DNA of 64,000 bases from Schaalia sp. ORNL0103 (GCF_019429565.1 NZ_JAHXSA010000003.1:180787-244786); one strand, 5' to 3'; shown: positions 17,667 to 26,937, numbered from the stretch's first letter. The notes: generated from the sequence alone by a model not told the origin. Program-made: numbers and translations.

Positions 17667-17879
17667 TCAGTCCTCGACGCCGACGATGACGTTGGAGGCC
17701 TTGATGACGGCGACGGCCTTGGAGCCGACGGTCAGGCCGAGCTCCTCGATGGCGGCGTTCGTAATCGACGAGGAGATGACCAGGCCGGGAGCGACCTCGA
17801 TCTTGACGATGCCGTTCACGGCGCCCTCGGAAACCTCAACGACGGTGCCGGGGAGCTGGTTGCGTGCAGAGAGCTTCAT
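17667..17879 (-). CDS. Molbindin (TOBE/Mop domain protein)
   Basis: 70 residues, a single Mop/TOBE domain beginning MKLSARNQLPGTVVEV and containing GAVNGIVKIEVAPG and GSKAVAVIKASNVIVGV. Free-standing Mop proteins assemble as hexamers that bind molybdate or tungstate in the cytoplasm and act as a reserve for molybdenum cofactor. AAAGGG lies 7 nt before the ATG. No molybdate transporter or Moco gene is in the window. Confidence 0.9.
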   Translation of the reverse strand: MKLSARNQLPGTVVEVSEGAVNGIVKIEVAPGLVISSSITNAAIEELGLTVGSKAVAVIKASNVIVGVED

Positions 17880-17957
17880 GCTGTGCCCTTTCGTTCATAG
17901 TGGTTTGCAAACACACATACCCTAGCGGGCATGCAACGCGCCTTCCACGAATGCGAC

Positions 17958-19565
17958 CTATTCCTCACCCTCCGGTGAAATCTCCTCGAGGCCGACGAGG
18001 AAGCCGTCCTCGTCGATGACGTTACCGCCCACGAGGGTCGCGATCATTCCGGCGGCCTTCTCCACGTCCTGGGTCGAGCGCAGGCGCTCGAGGCGCGCGG
18101 TGCGGCTCATCGCACCAACGCCGGGCGTCGGCGCGGAGGTGGGCAGCCAGCGGACCTGGTATTCGATGATGGCTCCGGCCGTCCACGGCTCCCAGCGCAG
18201 GACGCGCGGCGGCGTGGGCACGGCGTGGACCTCGATCATCATGTCCGAGCGGTGGCCGATCGGGCTCATGAGGGCGTAGCCGTCGACGACCTGCGGCTTG
18301 TCGCGCTGTGCCTCGTGCTCCTCGCGGGCCTTGGCGATCTTGGAGGCGATGTCCTTGCGAACCGGGCCCAGCTCGGCCTTCAGCTTCTCGATCTGGGCGA
18401 TCTGCGCGGGGGTCAGCGGGACGGGCTTGGGGGCCTCGGGCGTGATGTCTCGCGCGTCCTTCATCTGCTCGAATCCGGCGCGCTCACGCATCGCGGAGAG
18501 CAGGTCCTCGGGGTTGATCCAGCGCGGCGAATACACCGTCAGGTTCACTGCCGAGTCGGCGTCGGGGACCATGACGTAGCCACTGCCCGCGATGCGCAGT
18601 CCGCCCGCGAGGCGGCGGGCCATGCGGCGCAGCGCCTCGAGCACGCGGTACTCCAGGCCCGTGGGCAGGCCGTCGGGGAACGCCTTGTCCCACTCGCCCA
18701 TGACGCCGGTGCTCTGCTGGCGGGCGGGCGCCTGCGGACAGCGCAGGACCCACGCGTTAGACAGCGAGGCCGGGGTGCCCAGCGCCGCGCGCGTCGGCTG
18801 GTCGAGGGTCCACGGGCCCTCCAGCTCGGCGTCGGAGGAGAGGCGCAGGCGTCCCGGGGCGATCCATCCGGCCTCGTCCCACATGGAGATCGCGAGGGCC
18901 TCGAGTTCGGCGGGATCAACCGCGTCGGAGACGAGGAACAGGTGATGCTCGCGCGCGACGTCCAGGTCGATGACGCCGGCGGGTTCGCTCACCTCGATGG
19001 CGGCGGCGATCGGGATGGTGGCCTCAGCGCTCGTCACCTCACCGTCGGCCGCGATTTGGAAGGCAGCGTCCGTCGAAGTCATCGTCGTCAGGCCGACGTT
19101 CGTCTGGGTGAGCGGGTTGTCCGTCGCGCTCATCGGCGTCGGATCCGCGAACGAATGGGGGGCCGAGGCCATGCGCTCCTTGAGGGAACGCCTCACCGGC
19201 GCGGCCTGGGGGGCCTCGTCCCTGTTAGTGACCTGCTCGCGCGGCGTCATGCCGGGCAGAGCAACACCCTGAATGACGCCCGTGCGCGTCTGGCTGGGAG
19301 CCACCGGTGGGATGCCGACGTCGGCCTCGTGACCGGCGCTTCGCTGCGGCACGACCTGCACCTGAGGAACACCCATGACGGGCGTCGGCTCGGGCGGCTC
19401 CGGCGGGGGCGGTGCCTGCAGGTCAGCCGGCTCGGGAGCGGGCGGCTCTGGCAGCTCAGCGGGATCCGGTGCTGGCGGATAGCTCGCCTCGCGGGCCGCA
19501 CGCTCGGCACGCTCGGCGCGCATGCGTTCAAGCCGGGAGGGCGGAGGGGGAGGAAGAGCCGACAT
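17958..19565 (-). CDS. Unknown protein with Pro-rich N terminus
   Basis: 535 residues, not recognised. Residues 1-65 are Pro/Glu/Ala-rich after an Arg-rich helix; 65-215 are low complexity; a folded region from about 220 contains VAREHHLFLVSDAVDP, WDEAGWIAPGRLRLS, MVPDADSAVNLTVYSP and WEPWTAGAIIEYQVRWLP; a charged helix (about 400-430) lies between. No transmembrane helix or signal peptide. It starts 6 bp after the dcd stop with no ribosome binding site, so it is probably translated by coupling to dcd. Function not assigned. Confidence 0.75.
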   Translation of the reverse strand: MSALPPPPPSRLERMRAERAERAAREASYPPAPDPAELPEPPAPEPADLQAPPPPEPPEPTPVMGVPQVQVVPQRSAGHEADVGIPPVAPSQTRTGVIQGVALPGMTPREQVTNRDEAPQAAPVRRSLKERMASAPHSFADPTPMSATDNPLTQTNVGLTTMTSTDAAFQIAADGEVTSAEATIPIAAAIEVSEPAGVIDLDVAREHHLFLVSDAVDPAELEALAISMWDEAGWIAPGRLRLSSDAELEGPWTLDQPTRAALGTPASLSNAWVLRCPQAPARQQSTGVMGEWDKAFPDGLPTGLEYRVLEALRRMARRLAGGLRIAGSGYVMVPDADSAVNLTVYSPRWINPEDLLSAMRERAGFEQMKDARDITPEAPKPVPLTPAQIAQIEKLKAELGPVRKDIASKIAKAREEHEAQRDKPQVVDGYALMSPIGHRSDMMIEVHAVPTPPRVLRWEPWTAGAIIEYQVRWLPTSAPTPGVGAMSRTARLERLRSTQDVEKAAGMIATLVGGNVIDEDGFLVGLEEISPEGEE

Positions 19566-19571
19566 CGGGTA

Positions 19572-20153
19572 TCACCGTTCGATGCGGGTGCGCGTAAAGC
19601 GCTCGTGGGTGCGCGAGGGCGTCGGCCCGCGCTGGCCCTGGTAATGAGAGCCGAGGCCACTGGAACCGTAGGGGTGCTCGGCCGGGGAGGACAGGTCGAA
19701 GAAGCACAGCTGCCCGATCTTCATGCCGGGGTAGAGCAGAATCGGCATCGTCGCCGTGTTCGACAGCTCCAGAGTCACGTGGCCCGAGAAGCCGGGGTCA
19801 ATGAAGCCCGCCGTCGAGTGAGTGAGCAGGCCGAGGCGCCCAAGGGAGGACTTGCCCTCGAGGCGAGCAGCGATGTCGTTGCCGAGGGTGACGAGCTCGT
19901 AGGTGGCACCCAGGACGAACTCGCCGGGGTGCAGCACGAAGGGCTGATCGGGGCCCACGTCGACCTGGTGGGTAAGGTCCGACTGATCCGCCGCCGGATC
20001 GATCACCGGGTAGCGGTGGTTGTCGAAGAGGCGGAACAGACGATCCAGGCGCACGTCGATGCTGGCCGGCTGGACCAGGTCCCGGTCGAGCGGGTCGAGC
20101 TGGATACGTCCAGAGTCCAGGGAGGCCTTGATGTCGCGGTCACTGAGCAGCAT
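19572..20153 (-). CDS. dcd: dCTP deaminase (dUMP-forming type)
   Basis: 193 residues. It deaminates dCTP and supplies the dTTP pathway; actinobacterial members usually also hydrolyse the product to dUMP. Signatures: [34 protein letters not shown], and [21 protein letters not shown] with the catalytic Glu in the last. It is leaderless: GACAAT lies 6 nt before the ATG, and a TTGTCG-like -35 lies about 15 bp further upstream. Confidence 0.96.
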   Translation of the reverse strand: MLLSDRDIKASLDSGRIQLDPLDRDLVQPASIDVRLDRLFRLFDNHRYPVIDPAADQSDLTHQVDVGPDQPFVLHPGEFVLGATYELVTLGNDIAARLEGKSSLGRLGLLTHSTAGFIDPGFSGHVTLELSNTATMPILLYPGMKIGQLCFFDLSSPAEHPYGSSGLGSHYQGQRGPTPSRTHERFTRTRIER

Positions 20154-20165
20154 GACTCGATTGTC
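20154..20165 (-). promoter_or_regulatory. Leaderless -10 box of dcd
   Basis: On the minus strand GACAAT, then CGAGTC, then ATG. Same layout as msrB. Confidence 0.55.
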
Positions 20166-20199
20166 GCATACTCAGCGCCGCGACAACAGCCTCAGGGGG

Positions 20200-20796
20200 T
20201 CACTGCAGGGGCTGGCCCTGAGCGTCGGTGGCGTAGTCACCGGCACGCATGAGGAGCATGATGAAATCGATGAACGCCCAGATGCCGGAGACGATGAGAC
20301 CGATGAAGGTCAGCGTCAGCACCAGCTGAATGATGCCCTTCGTGGTGTAGCCCAGGTAGAAGTTGTGAATACCGAGGGTACCCAGGAAGAAGGCCAGAAG
20401 CACGGCGACAATCCACTGCTTGGGAGCGCCAACAGCGAAGGGCTGACCGTAGGCGGGCTGACCATAGGCGGGCTGACCATAGGCCTGCTGACCCGCAGCG
20501 TAGGCAGCCTGCTCATAGCCGGGCTGACCGTATCCGGGCTGACCGTAAGCACCCTGAGCGTTCGCGTCGGGGCCGGGGACGCCGTAGCCCTGCTCCGGCT
20601 GGGCGTAGGAGTCGGCCGCAGGAGCGTCGTACGCAGTGCCGTAGGTCGTCGTACCGGGGGTCGCCGTGGCCTCGTCGTAGACGGGGGCCGAGGCCTGGGG
20701 GAAAGCCGGTACCTCAGAGGCCGGAACCTCGGGGGCGGGGACCTGAGCGGGTTCCTCAGGCTGGAAGGGGGTGACCTGCGGATCGGGCGTCGTCAT
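20200..20796 (-). CDS. TM2-domain membrane protein with Tyr/Gly/Gln-rich N terminus
   Basis: 198 residues from ATG 20796 (AAAGG 7 nt upstream). Residues about 1-120 are low complexity with repeated GYGQPGY / AYGQPAYGQP units. The C-terminal TM2 domain has two hydrophobic helices (starting AVLLAFFLGTLGIHNFYLGY and LVLTLTFIGLIVSGIWAFID), including the family motif G-hydrophobic-HNFYLGYT. The role of TM2 proteins in bacteria is unknown. A smaller TM2 paralogue lies upstream at 21012. Confidence 0.88.
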   Translation of the reverse strand: MTTPDPQVTPFQPEEPAQVPAPEVPASEVPAFPQASAPVYDEATATPGTTTYGTAYDAPAADSYAQPEQGYGVPGPDANAQGAYGQPGYGQPGYEQAAYAAGQQAYGQPAYGQPAYGQPFAVGAPKQWIVAVLLAFFLGTLGIHNFYLGYTTKGIIQLVLTLTFIGLIVSGIWAFIDFIMLLMRAGDYATDAQGQPLQ

Positions 20797-20937
20797 GGGA
20801 AAGCCTTTCGATAGACGTGGGGGCCGAAATGGCCGTACCGGTACAGGGTAGCGTGGGGTCGGCATTCAGTGGTAACCGGTCCACCCCCGATACGTCCCTG
20901 ATTAATCCCGGAGCGCCCCTCCCTGATCCACAAAAGG

Positions 20938-20971
20938 TGCGGGGCCCGGCATGATGCCAGGCCCCGCGCTG
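20938..20971 (-). terminator. Terminator of the small TM2 gene
   Basis: On the minus strand GCGGGGCCTGGC/GCCGGGCCCCGC with a short loop, followed by ACCTTTT. Confidence 0.75.
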
Positions 20972-21011
20972 AAGGTTGTTACCGCGCACCTACTATGCGC
21001 ACGAACACAAC

Positions 21012-21329
21012 TCAGACGGTGGGAACGCCGTTGGCGTCCTTCTCGTAGATCCACTTGCCCAGGAAGGTCATGATGGCCACGACGAGCAGAACGACGCCCC
21101 ACGCGTAGTAGAGCAGGCTGAAGATGGTCGAGATGAAGCCAAGATCCAGGACGACGGCCGGCACCACGAGCACGAGGGAGATGACGATCTTGTAGATAGC
21201 GTACTGGGTGTAGCCGAGGTAGAAGTCACCGATACCGAAGCCACCGAGGAACAGGTTGAGGAGGCCGGCGACCACGCGGGACTTGCCCTGCGCGGGGGCG
21301 TTGAAAGAGGGCTGCTGAGGAGCGGACAT
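21012..21329 (-). CDS. Small TM2-domain membrane protein
   Basis: 105 residues from ATG 21329 (GGAGA 6 nt upstream). A short N-terminal tail is followed by a TM2 domain: AGLLNLFLGGFGIGDFYLGY, a long hydrophobic stretch, and FLGKWIYEKDANGVPTV. It differs from its neighbour by lacking the GYGQP repeats and having GIGDFYLGY instead of GIHNFYLGY. Probably an ancient tandem duplicate. Confidence 0.86.
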   Translation of the reverse strand: MSAPQQPSFNAPAQGKSRVVAGLLNLFLGGFGIGDFYLGYTQYAIYKIVISLVLVVPAVVLDLGFISTIFSLLYYAWGVVLLVVAIMTFLGKWIYEKDANGVPTV

Positions 21330-21483
21330 GTTGTCTCCTATGTGTTGATGGAACCCCACAGGGGTGTTTTTCGAAAACATGGTCAGGGTAGCGGACCCTT
21401 TTATATTTTACAATATTCTCCCATTTTTATGCAGCATCTCACATCTTAATTCCTTTCGTTCGTCACGACGAAGTTTTGTTCCC

Positions 21484-21495
21484 TAGACTGACTGA
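21484..21495 (+). promoter_or_regulatory. Leaderless -10 box of mutY
   Basis: TAGACT followed by 6 nt and then GTG 21496. The AT-rich stretch 21400-21480 lies upstream. Confidence 0.55.
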
Positions 21496-22419
21496 GTGTT
21501 CATAAATCCATCGGCAGAGACCGCACGCGTACTCCACTGCGACCTGCCTCAGTGGTTCGCGACACACAAGCGTGACCTGCCAATGCGCGCAGCCGACGTC
21601 TCCGACTGGGGGACCCTCGTCTTTGAGATCATGAGCCAGCAGACGCCCATCGCACGCGTCCAGCCGATCTGGCTTCAATGGATGGAACGCTGGCCCACGC
21701 CGGCGGACGTGGCGGCCGCATCCTCCGCCGACATCATTGTGGCTTGGGCAAACCTCGGATACCCCTCCCGCGCCCTGCGTCTCAAGGCCTGCGCGGCCGC
21801 GATCGTCGAGAAGCACGGCGGAGAAGTCCCCCTGTCCCTCAAGGACCTGACCCTCCTGCCGGGCGTCGGCACCTACACTGCATCCGCGCTGCTCGCCTTC
21901 CGCCACGGGATCCGCGTGCCGGTCCTGGACACGAACGTGCGTCGCGTGCTGGTCAGATTTCTGGACGGACGAGAGTTTCCTCCCCACACCACGCCCTCGA
22001 AAGCGGAAACAAAGCGGGCCGACGAATTATTGCCCGAAGACGGGCACCGCGCGGCCGAGGTGAGTTTGGCGCTCATGGAATTCGGGGCCCTGGTCTGCAC
22101 GCAGCTCAGCCCGTCGTGCGATGAGTGCCCGATCTCCAACAACTGCGCGTGGGCGCTCGCCGGATTCCCCAAGGACGAGAAGCGGCCCACGCCCCAGCCC
22201 TACGCAGGCACGGACCGCCAGGCGCGCGGACGCATCATGAAGGCCCTGCGTACCGCCCACTTCGAGGGCACGGACGGCCTCACGAAACGGCGAGTCCTCG
22301 ACGCCGCCCGCATCGACGGGGGCGACCGCTACCAGCCCACCCGCGTCTACCGGGCACTCCTGAAGGACGGCATGATCGTCTACAACGAGGACACCAAGCG
22401 GGTCACGCTCCCCCAATAA
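21496..22419 (+). CDS. mutY: A/G-specific adenine glycosylase
   Basis: 307 residues from GTG 21496. It removes adenine mispaired with 8-oxoguanine. HhH-GPD fold: EIMSQQTPIARV, LLPGVGTYTASALLAF with the helix-hairpin-helix, catalytic Asp in VLDTNVRRV, and the iron-sulfur loop Cys201-X6-Cys208-X2-Cys211-X5-Cys217. The C-terminal Nudix-like 8-oxoG domain of the E. coli type is reduced to a short winged region, as is common in actinobacteria. A separate Nudix protein is encoded at 27728. Confidence 0.94.
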   Translation: MFINPSAETARVLHCDLPQWFATHKRDLPMRAADVSDWGTLVFEIMSQQTPIARVQPIWLQWMERWPTPADVAAASSADIIVAWANLGYPSRALRLKACAAAIVEKHGGEVPLSLKDLTLLPGVGTYTASALLAFRHGIRVPVLDTNVRRVLVRFLDGREFPPHTTPSKAETKRADELLPEDGHRAAEVSLALMEFGALVCTQLSPSCDECPISNNCAWALAGFPKDEKRPTPQPYAGTDRQARGRIMKALRTAHFEGTDGLTKRRVLDAARIDGGDRYQPTRVYRALLKDGMIVYNEDTKRVTLPQ

Positions 22420-22427
22420 CGTTCGCG

Positions 22428-22487
22428 ACGAGGCCGGGGCACCCACGCCGCCGCGCGCGGACCCGGGAGGCAGCCACGGCCTCGTCG
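22428..22487. terminator. Inverted GACGAGGCC/GGCCTCGTC pair between mutY and the ABC permease
   Basis: Arms at 22428-22436 and 22479-22487 flank a GC-rich loop between convergent genes. Member of the dispersed palindrome family; may terminate both transcripts. Confidence 0.55.
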
Positions 22488-22492
22488 ATGAA

Positions 22493-23824
22493 TCAGTACC
22501 GGATCGCGTCGATCGGCTTGATGCGCACGGCCGCGAGCGCCGGAATGATGCCGCACAGGGCGCCGATACTCGTGGAGATGGCGACGCCGGCGATAGCGGC
22601 GCCGGCGGGGAAGGCCGGGGTGTCGCTCAGGGTGATATTGAGCGCCTCCAGGGGCAGGAATCGGACGACGACGACCGCGATACCCACGCCGATGACGCCG
22701 GCGACGAAGGTGGCGACGACAGACTCCATGAAGACCGCGAAGAAGACGCGCGCGGCGGAGGCGCCAACGGCGCGACGGATGCCGATCTCGCGCACGCGCT
22801 GGCGCACGGTCACGATCGCGACATTGAGCAGGCCAAGGGCGCCCAGGAACACGATGATGCCGCCGATGACCATGATGACGTTCGAGATGGTGCCGAGCTG
22901 CTCCTCGCCAATGTCCTCGTGTTCGCCGCCGGAGATGGAGACCTTCCACCCCTCACCGAGGATCGAGGCCAGGGCGCGCGGCAGGTTCTCGCGAGCCTGG
23001 TCGGCGTTCTCGGTGCCCACCCACGCGATCATGGACGGAGAGCTCATCTGTGGGAAGGAGACGCGCGCCGCGTCGTAGTGCGCGAACACGGTCGGCATGT
23101 CGTAGGAGCTCTTGGACTTGGTGATGCCGACGACGCGCATCGCGGTTCCGTCGCTCGTGTGCAGGACGATCGGAACCTGGTCGATGGGGGCGCGTCCCAG
23201 CTGATTCCATAGAGTTTCGGAGATGACGACGGGAACCAGGCGCTGGTCGGCATCGCTGCTCACGACCCAGCGTCCGGCAAGCATGCGGGTGCGGAAGATG
23301 ACCTCGTAGGAGGGGTCCACACCCTGGAAGGTCACGCCATCGACCATGTCGGCGATGTTCGTCAGGGGGTAGCCGCGGAATTGTCCGCTGGATCGGGCCT
23401 GTCGAGTTTCGACGATGTCACCACCGCCGCTCGAGAAGCGCGACCAGTAGTGAATGTCCGTGCGCTCTGCCAGGGTGCCCATGGCCTCGCCGAGCGTGTC
23501 CTTCTCATCGGGACGCTTCACCGTCTGCGCGCCGGTGGCCGAGGCGGGATCGGACGCGTCCTGATAGGGCCCGCCCGCAGCCGGTCCTTCCGAGGCGTTC
23601 GAGGAACTTTCGGGGGTCAGGCGCAGGGTGACGGATCGTCCCTCGTACAGTTCCGCCAATTCGCGCGAGGACTGCAGGAGCAGGTCTCCGAGCGCGATGA
23701 CGATCGTCATGGCGGCCACGGCTGCGACCACGCCCACGAGGGAGAGGACGACGCGCGCCTTCTGGACCTTGACCTCGCCCCAGGCCTCGATGAGCGCGCC
23801 CAGGATCTGACTAACGGCGTTCAC
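22493..23824 (-). CDS. MacB/FtsX-type ABC transporter permease
   Basis: 443 residues: one N-terminal helix (about 22-48), a long extracytoplasmic MacB_PCD-like domain, and three C-terminal helices (about 285-440) forming the FtsX fold with RQRVREIGIRRAVGASAARV. It starts inside the stop of the ATPase gene (ATGA), so the pair is translationally coupled. With the ATPase and the adaptor it forms a MacAB-like exporter; in Gram-positive relatives these move peptides or lipoproteins or respond to antimicrobial peptides. Substrate unknown. Confidence 0.9.
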   Translation of the reverse strand: MNAVSQILGALIEAWGEVKVQKARVVLSLVGVVAAVAAMTIVIALGDLLLQSSRELAELYEGRSVTLRLTPESSSNASEGPAAGGPYQDASDPASATGAQTVKRPDEKDTLGEAMGTLAERTDIHYWSRFSSGGGDIVETRQARSSGQFRGYPLTNIADMVDGVTFQGVDPSYEVIFRTRMLAGRWVVSSDADQRLVPVVISETLWNQLGRAPIDQVPIVLHTSDGTAMRVVGITKSKSSYDMPTVFAHYDAARVSFPQMSSPSMIAWVGTENADQARENLPRALASILGEGWKVSISGGEHEDIGEEQLGTISNVIMVIGGIIVFLGALGLLNVAIVTVRQRVREIGIRRAVGASAARVFFAVFMESVVATFVAGVIGVGIAVVVVRFLPLEALNITLSDTPAFPAGAAIAGVAISTSIGALCGIIPALAAVRIKPIDAIRY

Positions 23825-24582
23825 TGCTGACCCTCCTGCCCAGCCCCAGCCTCGTCGCCCGAGTGCCCGGCCTCCGCGCGGTGCGTGAGCGCGGAAGGAT
23901 CCTCGACCTCGTGCAGCGTGCCGTCGTAGAGCTCGTAGGCGCGCTGCGCCCGCGCTGCCACGGCCATGTCGTGCGTGATGACGATGAGGGCGGCGTTGGA
24001 CTCGCGGGCAACCTCCTCGAGGAGGGCCATGACGACGCTGCCCGTGTCCGGGTCGAGGGCGCCCGTCGGCTCGTCGGCGAGGATGACACGCGGGCGGCGC
24101 ACGAGGGCGCGCGCGATCGCGATGCGCTGCTGCTCGCCGCCGCTCATCTCGCCCGGGTAGGAGTCGGCGCGCTCACCCAGGCCCACGCGCTCAAGCATGT
24201 CGACGGCAATCGAGCGCCTGCGCAGCAGCTGGGGGCCGGGGGCGTACAGGAGGGGGACCTCGACGTTTTCGGCGGCCGTGCGCGCCGAGAAGATGTTGAA
24301 CTGCTGGAACACGAAGCCGAAGTCTTCCCCGCGCATGCGCGCGCGGCGCCCCTCCCCCAGGCGCGTGGTGTCCACGCCGTCCAGCTCGTATGTGCCCGAG
24401 GTGGGGGTATCCAGCAGGCCAATGATGTTAAGCATCGTGGACTTGCCCGTGCCCGAGCGGCCCACGATGGAGACGTGCTCACCCTCCGCGACATCCAGGT
24501 TGACGCCGCGCAGAATGTGCAAATCCTCCCCGTCAGGCAGGGTCACCGTGCGGGTGACATCCCGCAGGCACACGAGACTCAT
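23821..24582 (-). CDS. MacB/LolD-type ABC transporter ATP-binding protein
   Basis: 253 residues with a complete set of ABC motifs: Walker A VGRSGTGKST, Q-loop in FGFVFQQFN, signature MSGGEQQRIAIARAL, Walker B RVILADEPTGALD and H-loop VITHD. The tail SGDEAGAGQEGQQ contains the DEAGA linker encoded by the dispersed palindrome. It overlaps both neighbours by ATGA. Its intact motifs contrast with the degenerate paralogue at 8752. Confidence 0.93.
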   Translation of the reverse strand: MSLVCLRDVTRTVTLPDGEDLHILRGVNLDVAEGEHVSIVGRSGTGKSTMLNIIGLLDTPTSGTYELDGVDTTRLGEGRRARMRGEDFGFVFQQFNIFSARTAAENVEVPLLYAPGPQLLRRRSIAVDMLERVGLGERADSYPGEMSGGEQQRIAIARALVRRPRVILADEPTGALDPDTGSVVMALLEEVARESNAALIVITHDMAVAARAQRAYELYDGTLHEVEDPSALTHRAEAGHSGDEAGAGQEGQQ

Positions 24583-25655
24583 TGCGTGCCCGCCGCGCCG
24601 CCCGGGCCTCCAACCATGCCGGAGTCCATGCCGCCGTAGGGGCCGGTCTGGCCGTCCTGGTTGTCCTTGTTCGAGGTCGGGGTGAACTCGAGGATCTCCT
24701 CGCCTTCCGTCAGCCCTTCCTTGACCTCGACCATCTTGCCGTCCGTGATGCCCAGGGTCACCGCGCGCTTTTCGGGCTTGGAGGGGTCGGAGGTCGGCAG
24801 GTAGACGGAGCCGGACTGGTAGCGGCCCTCGACGGCGGAGATCGGCACCGCGAGGACGCCCGTCGCCGATCCCGCCGTCATCTCGAGGGTGACCTGCAGG
24901 CCTGCGAACACCGTCTGGTCGGAGGGGATCGCGCAGCGGGCCTTCAGGTCCGTCGAGGACGAGGCGCCGTTATCGGACCCGGTGTTCGACTTCGGGTTCT
25001 GGGCCTTGCTGGTCGGGCTCACCAGCTTCACGTCCGAGCACTCGAAGGGCGCGGGGCCGTTCTTGATGGTGACAGTCGCGGTCGACGGGGCGTCCTGCAG
25101 GCGATACATCTGGTCCGCGCTCAGGGAAGCGACCGCGGAGAAGGTCGCGGGCGCGACGGTTGCAACCGTGTCGCCGATCGCGAACTGCTGGCCGACCAGT
25201 ACGCCCGTCGACACCGTTCCATCACCGGGCGAGACAACGGTTTCGTACTTGTAGGTCGGCTCGGAGGTCTCGACGCTCACGTTGCCTTCCTCGTCGGTCA
25301 CCTGACGGGTCTCGCCGGGGAATTCCTTGCGGATCTGCACGATGGCGTCACCCTTGGAGATCTTGTCACCATCGTTAACGAAGGTGCGCACGACGTTGCC
25401 GTCCAGGGTCGCGCGGGCCACCACCGGCTCATCCGCCTGGATCGTCCCCGTCACGCTCACCGTATTGGTGATGTCCGCACGCCCCACGGGGATTGTCATC
25501 TGCCCGAAGTTACCACCCGGGTCCATCCCGTCGCTGCCCTCATCCTCTTGAACGGCGGGGAAGAAGGCGAACTTCACCAAGGCCACGGCGATGACTACCC
25601 AGGCAAGAACCTTGACAATATCGAGCACCTGGGCGGTGCGGGTCTTGTGTGCCAC
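24579..25655 (-). CDS. MacA/HlyD-type membrane fusion (adaptor) protein
   Basis: 358 residues from GTG 25655, chosen because AAGGAG lies 8 nt upstream. One N-terminal membrane helix (about 13-32), then a lipoyl/barrel-sandwich part (VVARATLDGNVVRTFVNDGD ... VVSPGDGTVSTGVLVGQQ) and beta-barrel domains, ending in a Gly-rich tail. It is the first gene of a three-gene operon (adaptor, ATPase, permease) with 4-nt overlaps. In Gram-positives such adaptors stay outside the membrane and assist the permease. Confidence 0.9.
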   Translation of the reverse strand: MAHKTRTAQVLDIVKVLAWVVIAVALVKFAFFPAVQEDEGSDGMDPGGNFGQMTIPVGRADITNTVSVTGTIQADEPVVARATLDGNVVRTFVNDGDKISKGDAIVQIRKEFPGETRQVTDEEGNVSVETSEPTYKYETVVSPGDGTVSTGVLVGQQFAIGDTVATVAPATFSAVASLSADQMYRLQDAPSTATVTIKNGPAPFECSDVKLVSPTSKAQNPKSNTGSDNGASSSTDLKARCAIPSDQTVFAGLQVTLEMTAGSATGVLAVPISAVEGRYQSGSVYLPTSDPSKPEKRAVTLGITDGKMVEVKEGLTEGEEILEFTPTSNKDNQDGQTGPYGGMDSGMVGGPGGAAGTQ

Positions 25656-25818
25656 GTGCGTCTCCTTCGATGAACGGCGTTGCCCAATTGTAAGGTGCAC
25701 CTCATTCACGCAGCAACGCTATCCCCGTCCTTTCAGGGTTTTCTCAGGGTCCGTCCCGCCCGCTGGGCGCAGCGTCGCCTCGCCCCTACGATGGGTGATG
25801 AACCGACGAAAGGCAGCC

Positions 25819-26430
25819 ATGATCCGCCGCGCTACCCCCGCAGACGCCAAGGCACTCTCCGCCCTCTCGCGCACCTGCTTCACGCAGACCTTCGAGCACC
25901 TCTACGATCCCGCTGACCTCGAGGCCTTCCTCGACGAGGCCTACGCGCCCGACATCCTGCGGACAGAACTTGAGGACCCCAACCGGGCGACATGGCTCCT
26001 CTTCGAGGACGCGACTGACGAGGCCGGGGTTCCTTCCTCCTCCCCCACCGACCACCCGAACGCACCAGAACCGCGAGGCCAGGCCCCGGCCTCGTCGGCG
26101 ACCCAAGCCCCGATCGGCTACGTGACCGCATGCCCCGCCCACCTGCCCCACCCGGACGTCGCGCCCGGCGACGGGGAAATCCAGCGCCTCTACATCCTCC
26201 AGGGGCACCAGGGCGGCGGACGCGGCACGGCTCTGCTCAACACTGCGCTCGAGTGGCTCGAACGCGACGGTCCGCGCACCCTGTGGATCGGCGTGTGGAG
26301 CGAAAACTACGGGGCGCAACGCTTCTACGCGCGCCACGGATTCGAGATCGTCGGCGAGTACTCCTTCATGGTGGGCAACCACGCCGACCGCGAACTGATC
26401 ACCCGCCGACCGGCGCAAGCGACTCGCTAA
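25819..26430 (+). CDS. GNAT family N-acetyltransferase with a palindrome-derived insert
   Basis: 203 residues from ATG 25819 (AAAGG 6 nt upstream). GNAT fold: IRRATPADAKALSALS at the start, acetyl-CoA loop region LYILQGHQGGGRGTALL, then LWIGVWSENYGAQRFYARHGF and GEYSFMVGN at the end. Between strands 3 and 4 the frame carries an extra ~27-residue Pro/Ser/Ala linker encoded by 26017-26096, a perfect 13-bp inverted repeat (GACGAGGCCGGGG/CCCCGGCCTCGTC). Acyl acceptor unknown. Confidence 0.9.
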   Translation: MIRRATPADAKALSALSRTCFTQTFEHLYDPADLEAFLDEAYAPDILRTELEDPNRATWLLFEDATDEAGVPSSSPTDHPNAPEPRGQAPASSATQAPIGYVTACPAHLPHPDVAPGDGEIQRLYILQGHQGGGRGTALLNTALEWLERDGPRTLWIGVWSENYGAQRFYARHGFEIVGEYSFMVGNHADRELITRRPAQATR

Positions 26431-26514
26431 ACACCTTCCGAGCGGCGCGACCTACGCACTCATCACCCATCTCCCGGCACGACACCCGTGCGATCGTGCC
26501 GCCACCACAAACGA

Positions 26515-26549
26515 AAAGGCCCCGAGGCGCGCTGCCTCGGGGCCTTTTT
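26515..26549. terminator. Bidirectional terminator
   Basis: GCCCCGAGGC/GCCTCGGGGC with AAAA before and TTTTT after, between convergent GNAT and thioredoxin genes. Confidence 0.9.
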
Positions 26550-26559
26550 CACGAGCTGA

Positions 26560-26937
26560 TCACTCGGCGGATTCCTTCGCCTCCATCTCGGCGATCTGCT
26601 TGCGAACCTCGTCCATATCAAGGTTCTGGACCTGAGAAATCAGGTCCTCGAGTGCGGACAGCGGCAGCGCGCCGGACTGGCGGAACACAACGATGCCGTC
26701 ACGGAAGACCATGAGGGTCGGGATCGAGGTGATCTGCGCGGCCATCGCCAGCTGCTGCTGGTCGTCCGTGTCGATCTTGCCGAACACAATGTCCGGGTAC
26801 TTCTCGGAAGCCTCTTCGAAGATGGGGCCGAACTGACGGCACGGGCCGCACCAGGTCGCCCAGAAATCCACCAGGACGATGCCGCCGGCGGACACGGTCT
26901 GCTCGAAGTTCTCCTGCGTGAGGGTAACGGTAGCCAT
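26560..26937 (-). CDS. trxA: Thioredoxin
   Basis: 125 residues. Redox motif WCGPC in VDFWATWCGPCRQ, cis-Pro loop SIPTLMVFRDG, and a C-terminal extension of about 18 charged residues beyond the usual ~107. A cytoplasmic disulfide reductant; likely partners include the MsrB encoded at 1156. AGGAGA lies upstream of the ATG. Confidence 0.94.
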   Translation of the reverse strand: MATVTLTQENFEQTVSAGGIVLVDFWATWCGPCRQFGPIFEEASEKYPDIVFGKIDTDDQQQLAMAAQITSIPTLMVFRDGIVVFRQSGALPLSALEDLISQVQNLDMDEVRKQIAEMEAKESAE

